Translations under genes and position numbers: made by a program | Shown here: positions 41,401-47,311 of the stretch, one piece after another | How positions within the stretch are numbered: the stretch's first letter is position 1 | Layout: the number at the start of each line of letters is the position of its first letter | The notes under the pieces: generated by a model | The model's input: only the letters and a program-made list of their open reading frames with translations | Told to the model about the DNA's origin: nothing | Databases searched by the model: none | Assembly (NCBI GenBank): GCA_020853525.1 | Contig: JADYYS010000050.1 | Span: 105,480 to 169,479 of the forward strand | From: Ardenticatenales bacterium | Lineage (GTDB): Bacteria; Chloroflexota; Anaerolineae; Epilineales; Epilineaceae | DNA: 64,000 nt | Direction: 5' to 3'

Positions 41401-41540
41401 GGCTGCAGGCATGCGCTTTGCGCGCTGACCGTCCGCCTTGGGTGCTGGGTGTCGCTCTTCGAGATCGCGAAGCTCGTCGCACCGAGCAGCACCATGGCGA
41501 GCACGTACAGGGGCTTGAGATACTTCTGTTCTGTAATCAT
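35436..41540 (-). CDS. Giant exported LamG / thrombospondin-3 / RTX calcium-binding protein
   Basis: A 2034-residue protein. It has a signal-like N-terminus (MITEQKYLKPLYVLAMVLLG), a LamG/concanavalin-like domain (about 45-265), one thrombospondin type 3 (TSP3) repeat and a second LamG (about 303-507). TSP3 repeats follow (to about 600), then a beta domain with VAAEFRCQDPSGPTSTDVHI (about 600-797). A run of 21 TSP3 repeats (D-x-D-x-D-G...DNCP..N..Q.D) covers about 800-1547, then two Ig/cadherin-like domains. About 280 residues of RTX-type GGxGxDxI repeats run to the end (GNGNDEI, GGGHNTI). TSP3 and RTX repeats fold on binding calcium outside the cell. ATG 41540, with GGAGGG upstream, is preferred over upstream in-frame codons because it gives the signal peptide. 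No sortase or PEP-CTERM signal is seen. Confidence 0.9.
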   Translation of the reverse strand: MITEQKYLKPLYVLAMVLLGATSFAISKSDTQHPRRTVSAQSACLQPPSGLVGWWPLNGTTNEVQGGHAVTLVGSPAYATGMVDRALQFDGIDDYGWVDASPSLNVGAGNGLTIDAWVKPTDLTNPRPLLEWSDGSPGTHMWTSVTGLGAVGPANLYVNLSGVGSSVIYSPPGIMTLNTWQHIAVTYDKASGVAKLFRNGAEVAQRNLGSFTPLTAFDLHIARRPPGTYGPLNYLGMGGMDEPHVFDRALSPAEVLAIFQAGSIGMCLPDADSDGVVDDIDNCPRCTNPDQADADGDGEGDACASYTVDSGRIGWWRAEGTALDSEGAHHGVTSLEMGLGGAVDYVPGKVGHAFRLKRDGQVHFVEFGSWFNLQVFSIHMWVKPGASQFSTAPILDNRQLNNGNWSLVNNYFFAGPSTVAAECCVSFTLVPGIWQHLAITRDAGHVVRAYVDGTLVGTATSTGPINYDYTPSLRLGYHASLTHGQWDGLVDELSIHNRALSAAEIQAIVQGVNPCSEDRDDDGVLNPTDNCPTTTNSNQLNSDGDSLGDACDPDDDNDGVADAVDNCPLAVNPGQLDTDHDGQGDACDPDDDNDGIPDGIDTCPTSALTAEVMDALAMFSTTATTNPVPGSPWVYGYKPTLSGAFTPYSAVVLNHCGNQMVYWYAPGADRGVVGRSKVGTAFNCGTPVIPPDRVFAHPSATGDMPTLRWTAPAAATYYVAAEFRCQDPSGPTSTDVHILKNGASLYDAIVSGPCSTATQVYGANVTVAAGDTLDFSVGMYGTNQFDSTGVKATITPLDSDCDEVADHEDNCPFVSNPDQADANHNGFGDVCEPDADDDGILDTDDNCPSVANADQANHDTDADGDACDADDDNDGVPDATDNCPIQPNPSQLDTDGDGLGDGCDPDDDNDTVLDGDDNCPTTPNEAQSDLDGDDLGDECDSDDDGDGILDEDDNCPLAANPDQADADDDGIGDECEADADNDGIPNGDDNCPLTSNGDQANSDTDAQGDACDDDDDGDGVLDAADNCPLIANPGQADQDGDGIGDPCDGDVDGDGTDNAADNCPTTPNDQADLDVDGIGDACDPDDDGDGVPDAADNCPATPNADQADLDGDTIGDACDPDDDGDAVPDDMDNCPRQANEDQLDSDGDLQGDACDADDDNDGILDAGDNCALVANPLQTDTDGDGQGDACDPDDDNDGVPDADDNCSLLANEDQLDTDTDGAGDACDSDDDGDGILDSVDNCPLAPNANQVDTDGDSLGDACDADDDNDGIADEDDNCRLDHNPGQLDADDDGQGDACDADDDNDGVLDGDDNCPLTPNPSQSDIDDDGLGDGCDADIDGDDVLNADDNCPMAANQDQGDADEDGIGDACEADADNDGIPNAVDNCPLNVNGDQANNDTDALGDACDADDDNDGVPDATDNCRITANPDQDDLDEDGIGDPCDDDVDGDGVLDTVDNCPRMANESQADLDGDGIGDACDDDVDGDGIANADDNCPTTANADQSDTDGDGDGNACDADDDGDGVPDAADNCPLTSNTSQSDADGDGIGDSCDPDPILTVAASTVAVDEGQTAVNAGTFADSDDGYAVTVSASVGSIVKSGATPSGGTWSWSLATTDGPADSQTVTITVDDGNGHLTQTTFALGVTNLQPSATFGAPSSVSAGTPIGLALTGATDPGSGDVAAGLEFAFDCGDGAGFGPYSAASTASCTTSSAGSRTVKGRVQDHDGASRAYTAVVSIAGAVNACAMTPTIVGTSQGETINGTSGNDVIHGLGGNDVINGNGGHDVICGGNGKDTITTLSGDDTIDAGGGSNTIHAGGGNNRITAGNGNDGITAGSGDDTVLGGGGNDTIVVGDGSNTIVGGNGKDEITAGDGDDTVTDSGGHNEIDLGGGANRVTTGNGNDEITSATCSAEVDAGGGHNTLTLGAGTCRITTGNGNDQIARGNGDGDIDAGGGHNTITAGNGLHAIVCGNGNDTVTDGNVGNAIDVGGGHNTVHAGGGDDTITAGNGNDEIDGGPGTDACDPGGGHNTVVSCELP
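36896..39137 (-). repeat. Coding tandem array of 21 thrombospondin type 3 repeats
   Basis: Units alternate around 69-108 bp, reflecting 23-36 residue TSP3 modules with an invariant DNC(P) core spelt mostly GACAACTGCCC. Unit lengths and linkers vary, so the array has diverged by point change more than by recent slippage. Confidence 0.85.
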
Positions 41541-41730
41541 GATCGATCTGTCCCTCCAGGGAACAGGAAACAGGGTGTCGGCCAATCGGCCTCCGGCATC
41601 GATGCGTCGCGAACGGCGGCGCATGCGCGCCGGTCGCGGACGTCCGTCCAGGTTATCCGGAGCACGGCGCGCCACATAGCCCGCAGGGCACACGAATGAG
41701 ACAGCGATGGGACAATCGCCCCCGTCGGCG

Positions 41731-41739
41731 TGATACAAT
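41731..41739 (+). promoter_or_regulatory. Candidate extended -10 promoter of the NACHT-FGE gene
   Basis: TGATACAAT (extended TGn plus TACAAT) ends 26 nt before the ATG at 41765. No clear -35 is seen, as is common with an extended -10. The rest of 41541-41764 has no gene. Confidence 0.45.
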
Positions 41740-41764
41740 CGCGCCACTCATCCGACGAGGCCAC

Positions 41765-44700
41765 ATGGACATCGCGCGCATCACCGAAGTCGCGGTCCGG
41801 CAGGCGCTGGCGTGCGTTCGAACGGCGCGCAGCCTGTCGGGAAACCCCTTGCTTGGCGCCGCACTGGTCCGCGCGCGGGTGAACGTCGAGGGGATCGGGG
41901 CATCCGACGCGGGATGTGAGTTGGCGCTCGCAACGGCGCTGAGCTGCGTGATCGAGGAGCACCTCGCGGCGAGCCGCGCTGCCGGCGGCCCGGTGGTGGC
42001 CATTGTTGGCGGTGAGCGCAACGGTGCCGCCGCGCGGCATCTCCCGCTCAGCGCCGTCGCAATAGGCCTTCTTGAAGCCGATTTTCTCGCCGACGACCCC
42101 CATCGCGAGGCGTGGAGCACGCTGTACCATCGGTTTGTCGCGACCCCGCCGCTTCAGGTGAAGGACATCGCGGCCGTCGTACGGCGCGGCTCGAAACACG
42201 GTCGCACCCAGGTGACACGGCGCATCGGCCTCGGCGTCCGCCTGCTCACGCTTCAGCTGCAGCAGCTTGAATTGGACGCCAACGCGGCGTCCACACCGCG
42301 TGGCGAAGCGTCCACCAGGCATGACGGTCGTGATCTGGTCACCGCCATGCCATCACGGCGCGCGGCGACGCATCTCGACGACCGCCTCACGGCCGTGGCA
42401 GTCGAAAACCTGCTCGCCCGTGTCCGCACCGGCGCAGAAACCTATGACCTCGACCCCGAGGACGCGGCCCTCATCGCCCACCGGCGCCCGGCGGACGCAC
42501 AGGCCTATCAGGTTGGCCGGGTGGCCGCGTGGTCGCAGCCGCGCTACCAGCTCGACCGCCGCTTCGTCCGGCTGTCGCTCCTGGCGGACAAGGGCGAGAC
42601 GGCGGCGCCCAACCGTTGGCAGCGCACCGTGGAGCGCTTCGACGACCTGCGCGCCGTGCTCGCCGCGGCGCCGGAGCCGGCCGTCGTGCTGCTCGGCGGC
42701 CCGGGCTCGGGCAAGAGCACGATCCTCCGTCGCCTGGAGCTCGACCTGTCGGCGGACGAGCTGCGCACCGGCGGCGGCCGGCTGACCCAGCTGGTATCGC
42801 TGAACCGCTATCGATCCCGGGGCGACGGCGACATGCTCGGTCCGGCGGAGTGGCTGACGGCGGAGTGGTCCACAGCTTGGCCCGACATGCCCCCCTTGCA
42901 CGAGCTGCTCGCCGACGGTCGGCTGACACTGCTCCTCGATGGGCTGAACGAGATGCCGCATGCGTCCAGCCTGGACTACTGGGCGGTCGTCCGAGCTTGG
43001 AAGTCGTTCCTGATCGACACCGTCGCCCGTTGCCCCGGCACGCGGTTTGTGTTCACCTGCCGGACGCTGGACTACAGCGAGCCGCTGTCGTCGGCCGGTC
43101 AACGCGTGCCGCACGTCCGGATCGAGGCGCTGAGCGACGATCAGATTCGGCTGCTGCTGATCAGCCGCCTCGGAGAATCCGGCGCGGCCCTCTGGGACAC
43201 CGTGGCCCAGCGGCCCGAGCGCGATCTGCTGCGCACCCCGTACATGCTGATCCTGTATGCCGATCAGGCCGGCGACGGTCGCGGGCTCGTCCACGGGCGC
43301 GCCGCGCTGTTCACGAACCTGATGCGCCGCGCGCTGCGCCGCGAGATCGAGCGGGACAATGCCCTGTTCCGGCCCGACTGGCTGCTCACGGCACGCGATC
43401 GGCGGCGGCTGGTCCAGACGGGCGACTGGGCATCGCCCTACGATCTGCCCGAACAAGGACCGCTGGTGCCCCAGCTGTCCGTGCTGGCCAGCGGCCTGCA
43501 GGACACGCTGACGGGACCGGAAGGGGCACAGGTGTGCGCAACCGTTGCCCAGGCCCACGCGCTGCTCCGCGGCAGCCCGGCGGATGACCTGTTGGCCGCC
43601 GGCGCCGCGCTCGGCATCGTGGACGAAGCGGTCGATCGCGACGAGATCCGCTTCGTGCATCAACAGATGCAGGAGTACTTCGCTGCGCGTCTGCTCGCCC
43701 GGAATGGCACGTTCGATCGGTGCCGGACGGCCTGGCGGGGCAGCGATGTCGCCCCGAGCCTCGCGTTGACGTTGGGCGGCCTCGGCCCTGGCGAGTTGAT
43801 TCCGCCGCTGCCGGGCACCAGCTGGGACGAGACGTGCTTGATGGCCGCGGCGATGTCGGCCGATCCGGCGGCGACTGTCCGCCACCTCATGACGTGCAAT
43901 CTGGCGCTGGCCGGGCGCGCCGCCGCGGCGCCGGAGATCGGCGCGCGCCTGCCCGAAGCGCTGCTGGACGCGGTGCGTATGGCGCTCGTCGAACGCAGCC
44001 GCGATCGCGACGCCGATCTGCGCGCGCGGATCGACGCCGGGCTCGCCCTCGGCCCCCTCGGGGACCCGCGGTTCGTGCGGCGGGATGGCCCGTACGGCGC
44101 GTACCTCGAGCCGCCGTTGGTCGAGATCGCCGGCGGAACGCGCACGATCGGTTGGGACGAGCCGGGCGAGTATCTCGGCGAGCCGTACTGCGTGTTCATG
44201 CCCATGCATCAAGTGACGCTCAAGCGCTTCGCCTTGGGCCGCTTCCCGGTGACGAACGCCGAGTACGCCTGCTTCGTGGCCGGCGGCGGCTACGACGACC
44301 CGCGCTGGTGGCCGACGCCGGCCGCCGAGGCGTGGCGCGACGGCACGAACACCACGGCCGGACGACGCGCGGACATGCTGGCGATCTGGGACCGCTTTGC
44401 CCAGCGCCCGGAGATGCTGGAGAACATGCTGGCCGAAGGCGTGATGCGGCAGCTCACCTACGACCGGTGGAAGGGCCACATCCTCCTGACCCGCGACGCC
44501 TTTGGCGCCCGATTGGCCGAGTTGTTTCCAAACCACCGTTGGATGCAGCCCCGCCAGTGGCAGGACCACGGTGGCTTCGATCCCTTGCGGCCGATCACCG
44601 GCATCTGCTGGTTCGAGGCGTTGGCCTACTGCAACTGGCTCGCCGCCCAGAGCGGCGTCCCGTATCGCCTGCCGACCGATGCGGAGTACGAGGCGGCCTC

Positions 44701-45103
44701 ACGCGCCGGCAACGACTGGGCGGTGGATCCGGCGAACGTCCATCCGCCGCCGACCTGCAACAGCGGCACAGCCCACCTGGGGCGGGAGGTGCCGATCGGC
44801 GTCTTCCCCGCCAGCGACACGACGCGCGGGCTCGCCGACATGAACGGCAACGTGATGACGTGGACCTCCACGCTGTGGGGCAACGAAGCGGCGACGTGCC
44901 GCTGGTCCTACCCGTACGACCCCGACGATGGCCGCGAGGCGCTCGACGTGCCGGCCGCGCTGTATCGCACGATCCGCGGCCAGTACTTTGCCAGCGACGA
45001 GGCCGCACCGGTGTGGGAGCGCTATGGCTCGCCGCAGGATCTCCGCGAGCAGTTTCTCGGGATCCGGCTCGCCCGATCGATCGATGAGCAGGGCGGGTCG
45101 TGA
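41765..45103 (+). CDS. STAND protein: NACHT NTPase fused to an FGE/SUMF1-like domain
   Basis: A 1112-residue soluble protein. The N-terminal 200 residues are unrecognised but helix-rich and could be a small effector or winged-helix region. The NACHT-type NTPase (about 295-620) has P-loop LLGGPGSGKST, Walker B LTLLLDGLNEM and the sensor-like RFVFTCRTLDY. A helical segment (about 620-770) includes RFVHQQMQEYFAARLLAR, typical of NACHT proteins. The C-terminal formylglycine-generating-enzyme-like domain (about 780-1105) shows VTLKRFALGRFPVTNAEYAC, CWFEALAYCNWLA, YRLPTDAEYEAASRAG, GLADMNGNVMTWT and the terminal LGIRLAR. The two catalytic cysteines of true FGE are not seen near RTIRGQYFAS, so this is probably a binding (C-type-lectin-fold) module. 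The design suits a defence or signalling sensor; that role is inference. Confidence 0.88.
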   Translation: MDIARITEVAVRQALACVRTARSLSGNPLLGAALVRARVNVEGIGASDAGCELALATALSCVIEEHLAASRAAGGPVVAIVGGERNGAAARHLPLSAVAIGLLEADFLADDPHREAWSTLYHRFVATPPLQVKDIAAVVRRGSKHGRTQVTRRIGLGVRLLTLQLQQLELDANAASTPRGEASTRHDGRDLVTAMPSRRAATHLDDRLTAVAVENLLARVRTGAETYDLDPEDAALIAHRRPADAQAYQVGRVAAWSQPRYQLDRRFVRLSLLADKGETAAPNRWQRTVERFDDLRAVLAAAPEPAVVLLGGPGSGKSTILRRLELDLSADELRTGGGRLTQLVSLNRYRSRGDGDMLGPAEWLTAEWSTAWPDMPPLHELLADGRLTLLLDGLNEMPHASSLDYWAVVRAWKSFLIDTVARCPGTRFVFTCRTLDYSEPLSSAGQRVPHVRIEALSDDQIRLLLISRLGESGAALWDTVAQRPERDLLRTPYMLILYADQAGDGRGLVHGRAALFTNLMRRALRREIERDNALFRPDWLLTARDRRRLVQTGDWASPYDLPEQGPLVPQLSVLASGLQDTLTGPEGAQVCATVAQAHALLRGSPADDLLAAGAALGIVDEAVDRDEIRFVHQQMQEYFAARLLARNGTFDRCRTAWRGSDVAPSLALTLGGLGPGELIPPLPGTSWDETCLMAAAMSADPAATVRHLMTCNLALAGRAAAAPEIGARLPEALLDAVRMALVERSRDRDADLRARIDAGLALGPLGDPRFVRRDGPYGAYLEPPLVEIAGGTRTIGWDEPGEYLGEPYCVFMPMHQVTLKRFALGRFPVTNAEYACFVAGGGYDDPRWWPTPAAEAWRDGTNTTAGRRADMLAIWDRFAQRPEMLENMLAEGVMRQLTYDRWKGHILLTRDAFGARLAELFPNHRWMQPRQWQDHGGFDPLRPITGICWFEALAYCNWLAAQSGVPYRLPTDAEYEAASRAGNDWAVDPANVHPPPTCNSGTAHLGREVPIGVFPASDTTRGLADMNGNVMTWTSTLWGNEAATCRWSYPYDPDDGREALDVPAALYRTIRGQYFASDEAAPVWERYGSPQDLREQFLGIRLARSIDEQGGS

Positions 45104-45198
45104 CGGGGGAACAGCACGCCTCGAGAGCTGATTCGTCTCCATCAGAGGGCCGTGTTCGGCCATTGCGACCGCTTCCTTACCGGACTATCCTTGCCGCC

Positions 45199-45921
45199 AT
45201 GCCCACCCGCCCGCTCCCCGCATCGCCCGCCGCCCCACCGACACCACCGCCTTATCGCGAGCGTACGCCTGTTCCGGCGCCGAACCACCCCGTCGACATC
45301 GCCCGTGTGATCACCAACGCCCATGTGTTCGACCCATCGACGGAGACACGGATGCCGGACGATCTCGAGGCCACCGTCGACTTGCTGTTGTCAGGGCTGG
45401 AGGCAAGCGACGTGGCGTACCTGCTCGTTGGCGGCTTGGCCCTGCTGCGATACGTGGCCGGGAGGAACACCGAGGACATCGACCTCGTCGTGAAGCTGGC
45501 CGATGCGCACCGGGTGCCGGAGCTGCAGATCGTCCGGCACGATCGCGACTTCGCCCAAGCGTCGTTTCACGGCCTGACCGTCGATCTCCTGCTGACGAGC
45601 AATGCGTTGTTCGAGCGCGTTCGCCGCCGCTACGCGGATGCGATGGACTACCTGGGCCATCGGGTGCCGATCGCGACGGCTACCGGCCTCGTCGTGCTCA
45701 AGCTCTACGCGCTGCCGTCCCTCTACCGGCAGGGCGACCATGCCAAGGTGCAGCTGTACGAGGGCGATATCGCGATGCTGCTCCAGGCGCAGCCGATCGA
45801 TATCGAGATTGTCTTCGCCGAGTTGGCCGGTGCGGTCTCGGCGACGGACCTGGCGGAGCTGCGGGCGATCCACGGGGAGATCGTGGCTCGGTTGGGGCGG
45901 GGGGATCGGTTCGGGGTGTGA
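45199..45921 (+). CDS. Nucleotidyltransferase-fold protein (AbiEii/MNT-like)
   Basis: A 240-residue protein with a minimal nucleotidyltransferase core: AYLLVGGLALLRYVAGRNTE followed by DIDLVV, which is the GG...DxD pattern of the polymerase-beta-like superfamily, then HGLTVDLLLTSN and LVVLKLYALPSLYRQGDHAK. Such proteins include MNT and AbiEii toxins. ATG 45199 is used, but ATG 45352 (GGAG 7 nt upstream), which gives 189 residues starting MPDDLEATVD, is an equally good start. It lies 95 nt after the NACHT-FGE gene in the same direction, so it may belong with it. A TA or abortive-infection role is inference. Confidence 0.72.
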   Translation: MPTRPLPASPAAPPTPPPYRERTPVPAPNHPVDIARVITNAHVFDPSTETRMPDDLEATVDLLLSGLEASDVAYLLVGGLALLRYVAGRNTEDIDLVVKLADAHRVPELQIVRHDRDFAQASFHGLTVDLLLTSNALFERVRRRYADAMDYLGHRVPIATATGLVVLKLYALPSLYRQGDHAKVQLYEGDIAMLLQAQPIDIEIVFAELAGAVSATDLAELRAIHGEIVARLGRGDRFGV

Positions 45922-45956
45922 CGCGCGGTTCGGTACGCGCGGGCAGAACACGAACG

Positions 45957-46267
45957 CTACGCCACCGGTCCAACCCCCGCTCGGCGCTGATCCAGCCTTT
46001 CAGCGATCCACATCTTGATCACCGCCTGCCGCGTGAGGCCTAGCCGCGCGGCCTCTTGATCCAATGCAATGCGGCGATGACCCAGACCGGGAAGTCCACG
46101 GTGATCCGCCGCAGCGCGTGCCCCGGCCGTCGCGCCTGGGTCAGGTCGAGGTGTTCGACGATGAGTCTGTCAGGATCCGACCAAAGCGCCTGGGCGGCGA
46201 CGAAGCCGATGCCATGCTTGCAGATCCTGGCGCAGCCCGCATGCCGTTGCCGCATCATCCTACCCAC
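45957..46267 (-). pseudogene. Decayed BrnT-like toxin / BrnA-like antitoxin remnant
   Basis: Read on the minus strand from 46267, the frame gives CKHGIGFVAAQALWSDPD, a BrnT toxin core. It then runs directly into LDLTQARRPGHALRRITVDF, which is antitoxin sequence (a CopG/RHH-like BrnA). Most of the toxin is thus deleted and the two genes are fused. Around 46070-46080 the antitoxin shifts frame: the first frame stops after WIKRPRG, and the -1/+2 frame continues as LDQEAARLGLTRQAVIKMWI and AERLDQ to a stop at 45957-45959. The first frame alone would give a 75-residue product with no function I can defend. Confidence 0.7.
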
Positions 46268-46335
46268 AACTCCACGCTGTTCCTACCTATGGCTGCCCGC
46301 CCATCCTACCTATTCCCGCCCATCGAACATACCTA
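46244..46335 (-). repeat. Four degenerate 23-bp tandem units
   Basis: On the minus strand, units starting at 46335, 46312, 46289 and 46266 begin TAGGTATGT, TAGGTAGGA, TAGGTAGGA and TGGGTAGGA, each exactly 23 nt apart, with variable remainders. They lie between the RnfD-like gene and the toxin remnant, overlapping the start of the latter. Confidence 0.6.
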
Positions 46336-46351
46336 AGAACTGCAGCCTCCA

Positions 46352-47290
46352 TCACACCGCCCCACCCGACGCCGCTACGGGCGCCCCCGCCGCCCCACCG
46401 GCCGCCCCCGCCCCGCCCCGTCGCCCCAGCCACACCATCTGCGTCACCAGCGCGATCGGCCCCACGGTGAACAGCGCGAAGTACGGTGCGTGGACGCTGA
46501 TCAGCTGCACCCACTGCCCCACGGCGCCCCAGGCCACGTCCAGGCCGCCGATCGTCCGCAGGACGAACTCCATGGCGGCGACGAGGAAGGCGACGACCAT
46601 CTGCGGGACCTTGCCCTTTACGGTCGTCGGCGGGTCGGTGATCATGAAGAACGTGAAGAGCTGGTACATCGGGCCGGTGATCGGCGCGATCTCGGCCAGG
46701 TAGGGATCGCCGGTGATCAGGTGGCGGAGGAAGGCGAAGGCCAGGAAGGACAGGACGTACGTCAGGCAGATGTGGAAGCGCTTCAGGCGGCCGATGATGA
46801 TCGCGCCGGCGGTCCAGATGACGAGCATCACGTAGAGCTTGTTGTCCCACTGGATCGAGAGCGTCGCCACGGCGTTGTGGGCCAGGATGACCATCATCGC
46901 GATGCCGAAGTTCGACGGGTTCCAGATGTGGCGGCCGCGGTAGCGGATGACGTACTTCGAGCCGATCGTGATCAGCGCGCACAGGATGTACGGCCAGTAG
47001 TACGGCGAGCGCAGCAGCATGCCGATGCTGATCCCGCTGATGTAGGCGCTGGCGGCGTTCGGCCACTGCTTGCGGATCACCTTGGACAGCACGACCTCGG
47101 CGCCGATGCACGTGCCGATCGAGAGCAGCGTCTTGTCGATCCCCTCGAGGCCGCGGAACAGCGCGTTGCCGGCGATCAGGATCAGCGTGATGAGCAGCGG
47201 CGGCAGGTAGCGCTTGTCGATCGGCATCGCCAGCCAGTGGCTTGGCGGCAGGGCCGGCGGCGCGGGCAGGGTCTGCGGCGTGGTCGACAT
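46352..47290 (-). CDS. RnfD/NqrB-like (UnbU-like) membrane protein
   Basis: A 312-residue integral membrane protein with about eight helices. RYRGRHIWNPSNFGIAMMVI and FFMITDPPTTVKGK match RnfABCDGE subunit D / NqrB-type proteins, where FMN is bound covalently through Thr in a D-x-x-T/S context. The same family includes UnbU-type proteins of enediyne clusters. No other Rnf/Nqr subunit is nearby, so a full electron-transport complex is not implied. ATG 47290 (AGGAG upstream) follows the CRTAC1 gene by 21 nt on the same strand. The Gly/Ala-rich C-terminal tail is poorly conserved. The redox role is inference. Confidence 0.82.
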   Translation of the reverse strand: MSTTPQTLPAPPALPPSHWLAMPIDKRYLPPLLITLILIAGNALFRGLEGIDKTLLSIGTCIGAEVVLSKVIRKQWPNAASAYISGISIGMLLRSPYYWPYILCALITIGSKYVIRYRGRHIWNPSNFGIAMMVILAHNAVATLSIQWDNKLYVMLVIWTAGAIIIGRLKRFHICLTYVLSFLAFAFLRHLITGDPYLAEIAPITGPMYQLFTFFMITDPPTTVKGKVPQMVVAFLVAAMEFVLRTIGGLDVAWGAVGQWVQLISVHAPYFALFTVGPIALVTQMVWLGRRGGAGAAGGAAGAPVAASGGAV

Positions 47291-47311
47291 CTCGTCACTC
47301 CTGAGCGGGGA

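Noticed and set aside
37983..41699. A 1238-codon open frame on the plus strand opposite the LamG-TSP3-RTX gene
   Set aside because: It is the mirror of a repetitive, GC-biased gene. It gives a monotonous V/A/R/D protein with no domain, while the minus strand has clear TSP3, LamG and RTX motifs.
44850..45103. A DGR variable repeat at the end of the NACHT-FGE gene
   Set aside because: No second copy (template repeat) or reverse transcriptase is visible in the window, so it cannot be called; kept only as a test in the findings.
45957..46267. An intact 75-residue gene at 46040-46267
   Set aside because: The frame joins toxin and antitoxin parts and stops at a frameshift, while the true antitoxin C-terminus continues in another frame.
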